Of a stretch of DNA of 64,000 nucleotides, positions 56,152 through 64,000 are shown in pieces. The first letter of the stretch is position 1. The number at the start of each line of letters is the position of its first letter. The translations under genes were made by a program, and so were the position numbers. The stretch comes from JABDIP01 sp965250245 (GTDB lineage Bacteria > Pseudomonadota > Alphaproteobacteria > DSM-16000 > Inquilinaceae). The notes below the pieces were generated by a model. That model was not told where the DNA came from and made no database searches. It worked only from the letters and a program-made list of their open reading frames with translations. The stretch is from the NCBI GenBank assembly GCA_965250245.1, contig OZ252296.1:992001-1056000 (forward strand), given 5' to 3'.

Positions 56152-59100
56152 ATGGCCATCATCCGGGGTACGAACGGCAACGACAATCTGATCGGTACCG
56201 ATGAGGACGATCTGATCTTCGGCCGCAACGGAAACGATACCATCCGCGGCGGCTCCGGAAATGACTTCATACTCACAGGACGCGGCAACAACATCGTCGA
56301 TGGCGGCGATGGAAATGACGTCATCATTGGCGATCGTGGCGACGACATCATCGACGGCGGTGATGGCGACGACGTGATTCTGTCCGGCCGCGGCGACGAC
56401 ATCGTCACCGGCGGCGACGGCAACGACTTCATCCTTGCCGATCGCGGCGACGACATTGTCGATGGCGGCGCCGGCGACGACACCATCCTGGGCGACCGCG
56501 GCGACGATACCCTGACCGGCGGCGACGGCAACGACACCCTGGTCGGCGGCCGCGGCAACGACACCATGGATGGCGGCGAGGGCAGCGACACCTACGAGGT
56601 CGGCGGCCGAAGAGACGGTTTCGACGAAATCTCCGACAGCGGCACGGGCGCCGGTGACTACGACGTCATCGAGGCGACCAGCAACAACACGCGCATCCAG
56701 ATGCGCGATTTCGATTCCAGCAACGGAATCGAGGAGATCTCGGGCAACGGCTTCGCCAATGTCGACATCCGGGGCGACAACGGCGACAACACCTTCGATT
56801 TCAGCGGGACGACTCTGTCCGGAATCCGCGAGATCGACACCCGCGGCGGCGATGACTCCATCATCGGCTCGGCCGGCGACGACAACATCGACGGCGGCAG
56901 CGGTTTCGACACCGTCTTCTATGCCGGTTCGATCGACGATTACGACATCCAGCGCTCCGGCTCGACCACCACGGTCAGCGGCGCCGGCATCGGCGAGGAC
57001 ACGCTGCGGCGCGTCGAGGTCCTGGAGTTCGACGACTACACCCTCTACATCGACGGCCGGAACAACGATCCCCTTGCCGGCGACGATGTGGCGGCCACGG
57101 ATGAGGACTATTCCGTCAACATCTCCGTTGCCGACCTGATCGCCAATGACAAGGATTATGACGGCGACACGCTGAGCTTCGACAGCATCGACACGTCGGC
57201 CACCCAGGGGACGGTCACCGTCAATGCGGACGGCACCCTGTCCTACGACCCGGCCGGCGCCTTCGAGAGCCTGGCGGTCGGCGAAACCGCGGTCGACACC
57301 TTCACCTACACCATCAGCGACGGCAATGGCGGCTTCGCCACCGGCACGGTGAGCGTCACCGTCAACGGCGTCAATGACGGGCCGACCGCCGCCGATGACA
57401 CCGGCTCGGTCGACGAGACCGGCGAGCTCTACGTCAGCGCCACTGGCGTGCTGGAGAACGACAGCGACCCGGATGCCAGCGACACGCTGTCGGTGGGCGC
57501 GGTCGAGGGCGATTCCGCCAATGTCGGCCAGACCATCACGCTGGACTCCGGCGCGCTGCTGACGATGAACGCCGACGGCAGCTACAGCTACGACCCGAAC
57601 GGCGCCTTCGACTATCTGACCTCCGGCGAGACCGCCACCGACACCTTCACCTACACGGTGACCGACGGCCATGGCGGGGCCGGCACGCCGGCCTCGACCG
57701 AGCAGACTCTGCTCGACGAGAGCTTCGACGGCGGCGTCGGCGGCTTCAGCTATTCCGACGATACCTTCCGGGGCACCGGCGAGGCGGCCTATGCCGACGG
57801 CGCCTGGGGTGCCGGCTTCGGCGACGGCAGCGGCGGGCTGCAGGTCACCCTGGGCGGCCAGGACAATGCCGACATCCTGGGCATGTCCGGTGGCTGGACC
57901 ACCACCATCGACGTGCCGGAGGACGCCTCGGGCACCCTGACCTTCACCTACAACCTGTCGCTGGCCGAGAACTACGAGGCCGACGAGTTCGCGCAGGTGA
58001 TGCTGAGCGTCGACGGCAATCCGATCGGCGCCAATGGCGCGGACTTCATCGCCCAGCTCACCGGCGACGGCAATGGCGGCCCGGTGATGAGCACCGGCTG
58101 GCAGACCGTCAGCATCGATCTGGGCACGCTGAGCGCCGGCAGCCACACCATCACCATCGGCGGCTACAGCAACAAGAAGACCTACAACGACGAGTCCGCC
58201 GAGATCCTGATCGATCACGTGTCGCTGACCACCGACACCACGCCGATGATCGAGACCACGCTGCTGAGCGAGGGCTTCGACGGCGGCGCCGGCGCGTTCG
58301 GCTATGTGGACGACGCCTTCCGCGGCACCGGCGAGCCCGACTATGCCGACGGCGCCTGGGGCGCCGGGGCCGGCGAGACCGGCGGCGGCCTGCAGATCAC
58401 CCTTGGCGGCCAGGACGGCGCCGACATCTTCGGGATGTCCGGCGGCTGGCAGACCACGGTCGACGTGCCCGAGGACGCTTCCGGCACGCTGACCTTCAAG
58501 TACAACATGACGCTGGCCCCGAACTTCGAGAGCGACGAGTTCGGCCAGGTCATGGTCAGCATCGACGGCACGCTGTACGGCACCGGCGGCAACGACTACG
58601 TCGCCCAGCTGAACGGCGACGGCAATGGCGGTGCGCCGACCTCGACCGGCTGGCAGACCTTCACGGTCAACCTGGCCGACCTGCCGGCGGGCCCGCACAC
58701 CATCACCATCGGCGGCTACAGCAACAAGAAGACATTCGCCGACGAATCCATCGAGATCCTGATCGACGACGTCCAGTTCACCACCTCGGTGCCGGATCCC
58801 GACGCCACCGGTCCGGATACCGCGACCGTCACGGTGACCGTCACCGGCACCAATGACGACCCGGTCGGCGCAGACGACACCGGCGCGGTCGGCGAGGACG
58901 ACGTGCTGACGGTTCCGGCCGACGGCGTCCTGCAGAACGACACCGATGTGAACGGCGACACCCTGTCCGTCGGCGCGGTCCAGGGCAACCCGGACAATGT
59001 CGGTCAGCCGGTCACGCTGGCCTCCGGCGCCATCGTCACGATGTACGCCGACGGTAGCTACACCTACGACACCAACGATGCGTTCAACGATCTGATGGTC

Positions 59101-62100
59101 GGCGCGACGACCACCGACACGTTCGAATACACCGTCGACGACGGCCAGGGCGGCACCGACACCGCCATGGTCACCATCACCATCACCGGCGCCAATGACG
59201 CGCCGATCGCGGTCGATGACAGCCTGACCGTGGACGAAGGCGTCATGGTCGACGTCAACGGGGTGCTGGACAACGACGTCGATCCGGACCCCGTCGACAC
59301 CATCACCGTCACCGAGATCAATGGCGACGGTGCCGGCGTCGGTTCGCAGATCACGCTGCCCTCCGGCGCGCTGCTGACCATGCAGGCCGACGGTACCTAC
59401 CAGTACGACCCGAATGGCGCGTTCAACAGCCTGGGTGCCGGCGAGACCACCACAGACAGCTTCACCTACACGGTCGTGGACAGCCACGGCGCGACCGACA
59501 CCGCCACGGTGACGGTCACCATCAACGGCGCCAATGATGCGCCGACGGCGAACGACGACACCGCGACGGTCGGCGAGGATGACGCTCCGGCGGTCATCTC
59601 CAACAGCGTCCTGACCAACGATGTCGACCCGGACACCAGTGATGTGTTCTCGGTCACCGCGGTCGAGGGTGCTGCGGTCGACGGCACCACCGGCCTGGTC
59701 CAGGTGACCCTGGCCTCCGGCGCCATCGTCACCATGAACGCCGACGGCACCTACAACTACGACACCAACGGTTCCTTCGAGAGCCTGGCGGTCGGCGAGA
59801 CCACCACCGACTCGTTCACCTACACGATGAGCGACGGGAATGGCGGCACCGACTCCGCCACGGTGACGCTGACCATCCAGGGTGCGAACGACGCGCCGCA
59901 GGCGTTCGACGACGCGGCGACGGTCGGCGAGGCCGGCGCGCTGTTCGTCACGGGCGACAACGGCCTGCTGACGAACGATGTCGACATCGACAATGGCTCG
60001 TCGTTCTCGATCACCGAGGTCGCCGGGCTTGTGGATGTCGCCATCGGGCCGACCGGCGTGACGCCGGTTCCGCTGGCCTCCGGTGCGGTGCTGGCGGTCG
60101 GCCCGGACGGCAGCTACACCTACTTCCCGTTCGGTGCGTTCGACTACCTGAACGCCGGCGAGACCGCCACGGACAGCTTCACCTACACGATCACCGACGA
60201 GCACGGTGCGACCAGCACCGCGACGATGACGATCACCATCACCGGTGTCGGCGCGCCGCCGAACCAGGCGCCGACCGCCCTCGACGATACCGGCTCGGTG
60301 GGCGAGGACGGCGCCCTGTCGGTGCCGGCCAACGGCGTGCTGTCGAACGACAGCGACCCGGATGGCGATGCGCTGAACGTCAGCGAGGTCGAGGGTCTTG
60401 CGGCCAATGTCGGCGTCCAGATCACGCTGGCCTCCGGCGCGCTGCTGACCATGAACGATGACGGCAGCTACGACTACGACCCGAACGGCCAGTTCGAGAG
60501 CCTGAACGATGGCGAGACCGCCACCGACAGCTTCACCTACACGGTGGATGACGGCAATGGCGGCACCGACACCGCCACGGTGACCATCACCATCAACGGC
60601 GCCACGGACAATTCCGCGCCGATCGCCGAGAACGACACCCTGACCGTCGAAGAAGGCGTGATGGTCTCGGTCAACGGCGTGCTGGACAACGACGTCGACC
60701 CGGATCCGGGCGACACGCTGACTGTCACCCATGTCAACGGCGACAGCGGCAATGTGGGCGCGCAGGTGACTCTGCCGTCCGGCGCGCTGCTGACGATGAA
60801 TTCCGACGGGACGTATTCCTACGACCCGAACGGGGCCTTCAACAGCCTGGCGGTCGGCGAGACCACCACGGACAGCTTCACCTACACCGCGACCGACAGC
60901 TTCGGCGCCACCGATACCGCGACCCTGACCATCACCATCAATGGCGCCAACGACGCGCCGGTGGCCGGTGATGACAGCGGTTCCGTGGGCGAGGACGGCG
61001 TTCTGGCCGTGGCCGCCGATGGCGTGCTGGCCAACGATGCCGACCCGGATGCCAGCGACGTGCTGAATGTCAGCGCGGTCGAGGGGTCCGCGACCAATGT
61101 AGGCGCGGCGGTGACCCTGGCCTCCGGCGCCATCGTCACCATGCTGGCCGATGGCAGCTACAGCTACGACACCAATGGTGCCTTCAACGGCCTCGGTGCC
61201 GGGGAGAGCACGACCGACTCGTTCACCTACACGGTGGATGACGGCAATGGCGGCACGGACACCGCCACGGTCACCATCACCGTCAACGGTGCCAATGACG
61301 GCCCGACCGCCGCCGATGACAGCGGTTCGGTCGGCGAGGAGGGCGTGCTCGCCGTGGCCGCCAACGGCGTGCTGGCCAATGACAGCGACCCGGATGGCGA
61401 TGCGCTGAACGTCAGCGCCGTGGAAGGCGTCGCCGGCAATGTCGGGACCCAGATCACCCTGGCGTCCGGCGCGCTGCTGACCATGAACGCGGATGGCAGC
61501 TACAGCTACGACCCGAACGGCCAGTTCGACGCGCTGAACGACGGCGAGACCGCCACCGACACCTTCACCTACACGGTGAGCGACGGCAATGGCGGCACCG
61601 ACACGGCGACCGTGACGGTGACCATCAACGGCTCGACCGACAACACCGCGCCGATCGCCAACAACGACACCCTGACCGTCGAAGAAGGCGTCATGGTCTC
61701 GGTCAATGGCGTGCTGGACAACGATGTCGATCCGGATCCGGGCGACACGCTGACCGTCACCCATGTGAACGGCGACAGCGGCAATGTGGGCGCGCAGGTG
61801 ACCCTGCCGTCCGGCGCCCTGCTGACGATGAATTCAGACGGGACGTATACCTACGACCCGAACGGGGTGTTCAACAGCCTGGCGGTTGGTGAGACCACCA
61901 CCGACAGCTTCACCTACACCGCGACCGACAGTGCCGGTGCCACCGACACGGCGACGCTGACCATCACCATCAACGGCGCCAATGACGGCCCAGATGCGGA
62001 GAATGACAGCGGCTCCGTCGGTGAGGACGGTGTCCTGGCGGTGGCCGCTGACGGCGTTCTGTCCAACGACAGCGACCCGGATGCCAGCGATGTGCTGAAC

Positions 62101-64000
62101 GTCAGCGCGGTCGAGGGGGCCGCCGCCAATGTTGGCGCGGCGGTGACCCTGGCCTCCGGCGCCATCGTCACCATGCTGGCCGATGGCAGCTACAGCTACG
62201 ACACCAACGGTGCCTTCAACGGCCTGGGTGCCGGCGAGTCGACCACCGACAGCTTCACCTACACGGTGGATGACGGCAATGGCGGCACCGACACCGCGAC
62301 AGTGACCATCACCGTCAACGGTGCCAATGACGGCCCGACCGCCGCCGACGACACAGGCGCGGTCGGCGAGGACGACATCCTCACCGTCGCCGCCAACGGC
62401 GTGCTGTCCAACGACAGCGACCCGGATGCCACCGACGTGCTGAATGTCAGCGCGGTCGAGGGGGCTGCCGCCAATGTCGGCGCGGCCGTGACCCTGGCCT
62501 CCGGCGCCATCGTCACCATGAACGCCGATGGCAGCTACAGCTACGACACCAACGGCGCGTTCAACGGCCTTGCGACCGGCGAGTCGACCACCGACTCCTT
62601 CACCTACACGGTGAATGACGGCAATGGCGGCGTCGACACCGCGACGGTGACGATCACCATCAACGGTGCCAACGACGCGGTCTCCGCCACCGACGACACC
62701 GGTTCGGTCGGCGAGGACGGCGTCCTGGCCGTGGCCGCCGACGGCGTGCTGGCCAATGACGTGGACCCGGATGCCAGCGACGTGCTGAACGTCAGCGCGG
62801 TCGAGGGCGTTGCCGCCAATGTCGGCGCGGCCGTCACCCTGGCCTCCGGCGCCATCGTCACGATGAATGCCGATGGCAGCTACAGCTACGACACCAACGG
62901 CGCCTTCAACGGCCTGGCGGCCGGCGAGTCGACCACCGACACCTTCACCTACACGGTGTCGGACGGTGCCGGTGGCGTCGACACCGCGACGGTGACGATC
63001 ACCATCAACGGCGCCAATGACGGCCCGACCGCCGCCGACGACAGCGGCTCGGTCGGCGAGGACGACATCCTCACGGTCGCCGCCAACGGTGTCCTGTCCA
63101 ACGACAGCGACCCGGATGCGACCGATGTGCTGAACGTCAGCGCGGTCGAGGGTGCTGCCGCCAATGTCGGCGCGGCGGTGACCCTGGCCTCCGGTGCCAT
63201 CGTCACCATGAACGCCGATGGCAGCTACAGCTACGACACCAACGGCGCCTTCAACAGCCTTGCGGCCGGCGAGTCGACCACCGACTCGTTCACCTACACG
63301 GCGGCCGACGGCAATGGCGGCGTCAGCACCGCGACGGTGACGATCACCATCAACGGTGCCAATGACGGCCCGACGGCGGCGGATGACGCCGGCTCGGTCG
63401 GTGAGGACGATGTCCTGACCGTCGCCGCCAACGGCGTCCTGTCCAACGACAGCGATCCGGATGCCACCGACGTGCTGAACGTCAGCGCGGTCGAGGGGGC
63501 TGCCGCCAATGTCGGCGCGGCGGTGATCCTGGCCTCTGGCGCCATCGTCACCATGAACGCCGATGGCAGCTACAGCTACGACACCAATGGCGCCTTCAAC
63601 GGCCTGGCGGCCGGCGAAAGCACCACCGACTCCTTCACCTACACGGTGGATGACGGCAATGGTGGCGTCGACACCGCAACGGTGACGATCACCATCAACG
63701 GTGCGAATGACGGCCCGACCGCCGCCGACGACACCGGCGCGGTCGGCGAGGACGACGTCCTGACCGTGGCCGCCAATGGCGTGCTGTCCAACGACAGCGA
63801 CCCGGATGCCACGGATGTGCTGAACGTCAGTGCGGTCGAGGGTGCTGCCGCCAATGTCGGCGCGGCGGTGACCCTGGCCTCCGGCGCCATCGTCACGATG
63901 AACGCCGATGGCAGCTACAGCTACGACACCAATGGTGCGTTCAACAGCCTGGCGGCCGGCGAGTCGACCACCGACTCCTTCACCTACACGGCGGCCGACG
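56152..64000 (+). CDS. Giant RTX/VCBS-repeat adhesin (runs off the right edge)
   Basis: At least 2,616 codons, open from the ATG at 56152 to the window end. Frame continuity was spot-checked at 57661, 60001, 62254 and 63781. Residues about 1-150 are RTX-type calcium repeats (for example GDRGDDIIDGGDGDD). Residues about 300-510 are VCBS/cadherin-like repeats, then two tandem 184-residue domains (about 520-880), then further VCBS repeats to the edge. Pattern per repeat: NDSDPDA, the SGA..TM.ADGSY..Y turn and DSFTYTV.DGNGG. No signal peptide; a type I secretion signal would be C-terminal, outside the window. A surface adhesin for attachment or biofilm is likely. Confidence 0.93.
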   Translation, partial: MAIIRGTNGNDNLIGTDEDDLIFGRNGNDTIRGGSGNDFILTGRGNNIVDGGDGNDVIIGDRGDDIIDGGDGDDVILSGRGDDIVTGGDGNDFILADRGDDIVDGGAGDDTILGDRGDDTLTGGDGNDTLVGGRGNDTMDGGEGSDTYEVGGRRDGFDEISDSGTGAGDYDVIEATSNNTRIQMRDFDSSNGIEEISGNGFANVDIRGDNGDNTFDFSGTTLSGIREIDTRGGDDSIIGSAGDDNIDGGSGFDTVFYAGSIDDYDIQRSGSTTTVSGAGIGEDTLRRVEVLEFDDYTLYIDGRNNDPLAGDDVAATDEDYSVNISVADLIANDKDYDGDTLSFDSIDTSATQGTVTVNADGTLSYDPAGAFESLAVGETAVDTFTYTISDGNGGFATGTVSVTVNGVNDGPTAADDTGSVDETGELYVSATGVLENDSDPDASDTLSVGAVEGDSANVGQTITLDSGALLTMNADGSYSYDPNGAFDYLTSGETATDTFTYTVTDGHGGAGTPASTEQTLLDESFDGGVGGFSYSDDTFRGTGEAAYADGAWGAGFGDGSGGLQVTLGGQDNADILGMSGGWTTTIDVPEDASGTLTFTYNLSLAENYEADEFAQVMLSVDGNPIGANGADFIAQLTGDGNGGPVMSTGWQTVSIDLGTLSAGSHTITIGGYSNKKTYNDESAEILIDHVSLTTDTTPMIETTLLSEGFDGGAGAFGYVDDAFRGTGEPDYADGAWGAGAGETGGGLQITLGGQDGADIFGMSGGWQTTVDVPEDASGTLTFKYNMTLAPNFESDEFGQVMVSIDGTLYGTGGNDYVAQLNGDGNGGAPTSTGWQTFTVNLADLPAGPHTITIGGYSNKKTFADESIEILIDDVQFTTSVPDPDATGPDTATVTVTVTGTNDDPVGADDTGAVGEDDVLTVPADGVLQNDTDVNGDTLSVGAVQGNPDNVGQPVTLASGAIVTMYADGSYTYDTNDAFNDLMVGATTTDTFEYTVDDGQGGTDTAMVTITITGANDAPIAVDDSLTVDEGVMVDVNGVLDNDVDPDPVDTITVTEINGDGAGVGSQITLPSGALLTMQADGTYQYDPNGAFNSLGAGETTTDSFTYTVVDSHGATDTATVTVTINGANDAPTANDDTATVGEDDAPAVISNSVLTNDVDPDTSDVFSVTAVEGAAVDGTTGLVQVTLASGAIVTMNADGTYNYDTNGSFESLAVGETTTDSFTYTMSDGNGGTDSATVTLTIQGANDAPQAFDDAATVGEAGALFVTGDNGLLTNDVDIDNGSSFSITEVAGLVDVAIGPTGVTPVPLASGAVLAVGPDGSYTYFPFGAFDYLNAGETATDSFTYTITDEHGATSTATMTITITGVGAPPNQAPTALDDTGSVGEDGALSVPANGVLSNDSDPDGDALNVSEVEGLAANVGVQITLASGALLTMNDDGSYDYDPNGQFESLNDGETATDSFTYTVDDGNGGTDTATVTITINGATDNSAPIAENDTLTVEEGVMVSVNGVLDNDVDPDPGDTLTVTHVNGDSGNVGAQVTLPSGALLTMNSDGTYSYDPNGAFNSLAVGETTTDSFTYTATDSFGATDTATLTITINGANDAPVAGDDSGSVGEDGVLAVAADGVLANDADPDASDVLNVSAVEGSATNVGAAVTLASGAIVTMLADGSYSYDTNGAFNGLGAGESTTDSFTYTVDDGNGGTDTATVTITVNGANDGPTAADDSGSVGEEGVLAVAANGVLANDSDPDGDALNVSAVEGVAGNVGTQITLASGALLTMNADGSYSYDPNGQFDALNDGETATDTFTYTVSDGNGGTDTATVTVTINGSTDNTAPIANNDTLTVEEGVMVSVNGVLDNDVDPDPGDTLTVTHVNGDSGNVGAQVTLPSGALLTMNSDGTYTYDPNGVFNSLAVGETTTDSFTYTATDSAGATDTATLTITINGANDGPDAENDSGSVGEDGVLAVAADGVLSNDSDPDASDVLNVSAVEGAAANVGAAVTLASGAIVTMLADGSYSYDTNGAFNGLGAGESTTDSFTYTVDDGNGGTDTATVTITVNGANDGPTAADDTGAVGEDDILTVAANGVLSNDSDPDATDVLNVSAVEGAAANVGAAVTLASGAIVTMNADGSYSYDTNGAFNGLATGESTTDSFTYTVNDGNGGVDTATVTITINGANDAVSATDDTGSVGEDGVLAVAADGVLANDVDPDASDVLNVSAVEGVAANVGAAVTLASGAIVTMNADGSYSYDTNGAFNGLAAGESTTDTFTYTVSDGAGGVDTATVTITINGANDGPTAADDSGSVGEDDILTVAANGVLSNDSDPDATDVLNVSAVEGAAANVGAAVTLASGAIVTMNADGSYSYDTNGAFNSLAAGESTTDSFTYTAADGNGGVSTATVTITINGANDGPTAADDAGSVGEDDVLTVAANGVLSNDSDPDATDVLNVSAVEGAAANVGAAVILASGAIVTMNADGSYSYDTNGAFNGLAAGESTTDSFTYTVDDGNGGVDTATVTITINGANDGPTAADDTGAVGEDDVLTVAANGVLSNDSDPDATDVLNVSAVEGAAANVGAAVTLASGAIVTMNADGSYSYDTNGAFNSLAAGESTTDSFTYTAAD
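57061..64000 (+). repeat. VCBS-type tandem repeat array within the adhesin gene
   Basis: The conserved TFTYT codons mark about 16 full copies plus a partial one: 57301, 57646, then (after the inserted domains) 59122, 59461, 59815, 60178, 60532, 60877, 61222, 61564, 61909, 62254, 62599, 62944, 63289, 63634 and 63979. From 61564 the spacing is 345 bases (115 residues). The last five or so copies are nearly identical in DNA, earlier ones more diverged. Confidence 0.93.
57709..58788 (+). repeat. Tandem pair of 184-residue domains inserted in the VCBS array
   Basis: Copies start at 57709 and 58261, 552 bases apart. They share GMSGGW, VPEDASGTLTF, GGYSNKKT and a conserved closing strand ESAEILIDHV/ESIEILIDDV. 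The fold looks like a jelly-roll beta-sandwich, possibly binding carbohydrate or calcium. Both lie inside one VCBS repeat, between its TFTYTV strand and its TATVTVTV strand. Confidence 0.85.

Noticed and set aside
55765..61764. A 1,999-codon open frame on the - strand
   Set aside because: It is the antisense shadow of the giant repeat gene on the + strand: repeated Gly/Asp-rich sense codons give a stop-free antisense. The + frame shows VCBS and RTX motifs and a proper start, and stays open to the window end.
57061..64000. Regular DNA repeats that might be taken for a CRISPR array or satellite
   Set aside because: The unit is about 345 bases, translates in one frame and has no short repeat-spacer pattern.
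1..64000. tRNA, rRNA, insertion sequences, phage or integrase genes
   Set aside because: I looked for conserved tRNA arms, transposase motifs (DDE, HUH) and integrase signatures and saw none. A tRNA/rRNA search program would be decisive.

Overview
The window is about 68% G+C with dense, short-spaced genes and many ATGA start/stop overlaps. The gene families (Rhizobium-type rhamnose cluster, FDH operon with DUF3305/DUF3306, DUF6494/DUF6352-like genes) point to an alphaproteobacterium, probably of the Rhodospirillales/Rhizobiales kind. That placement is an inference from gene content. I saw no rRNA, tRNA, CRISPR array, insertion sequence or phage gene.

Layout: (1) 0-7 kb: the tail of a TetR regulator, a membrane protein, then a leftward signalling operon (secreted cache-like protein, histidine kinase, single-domain response regulator, and a long response regulator with what look like eroded GGDEF/EAL domains), followed by a cold-shock gene with its own promoter, leader and terminator. 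(2) 7-14 kb: a GntR-controlled sugar/sugar-acid cluster (Gfo/Idh/MocA oxidoreductase, isopropylmalate/tartrate-dehydrogenase-like enzyme, SMP-30 lactonase) divergent from a GH31 glycosidase. (3) 14-25 kb: a complete L-rhamnose catabolic locus of Rhizobium type, leftward rhaR-U-K-T-P/Q-S and rightward rhaD-I, with a strong inverted repeat between rhaR and rhaD that is a likely operator. (4) 25-30 kb: a secreted acetamidase/formamidase-like protein, a His-tailed exported protein, a small DMT-type transporter, and hemN preceded by an FNR/FixK box. (5) 30-43 kb: a long leftward formate dehydrogenase operon (DUF3305, DUF3306, TorD-like chaperone, a 64-aa Tat-signal protein, FdhA, FdhB, a lipoprotein, cytochrome b, a PepSY-like protein, a WD40-cytochrome c fusion, a 41-aa membrane protein, tungstate permease TupB), divergent from a multi-cluster ferredoxin-like protein. 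(6) 43-53 kb: a SUKH-ankyrin protein, MscS channel, alpha-carbonic anhydrase, phosphoesterase, then a leftward block of unknowns (DUF6494-, DUF6352- and DUF6505-like, and a biotin-ligase-like protein) facing the other two tungstate transporter genes (ATPase and binding protein), an FAH-family enzyme, an alkyltransferase-like protein and a hybrid sensor kinase. (7) 55.3-56.15 kb: a non-coding stretch with an AT-rich core, leading into (8) the first at least 2,616 codons of a giant RTX/VCBS repeat adhesin that runs off the right edge.

How it fits together: the periplasmic, Tat-exported formate dehydrogenase uses a Cys ligand rather than selenocysteine, and a tungstate permease sits in its operon while the ATPase and binding protein lie 19 kb away. 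This suggests W (or Mo) supply and formate oxidation are one physiological unit. The unknown genes around it are the best candidates for an undescribed maturation or electron-transfer system. The giant repeat protein is the longest open frame and needs a longer contig to complete.
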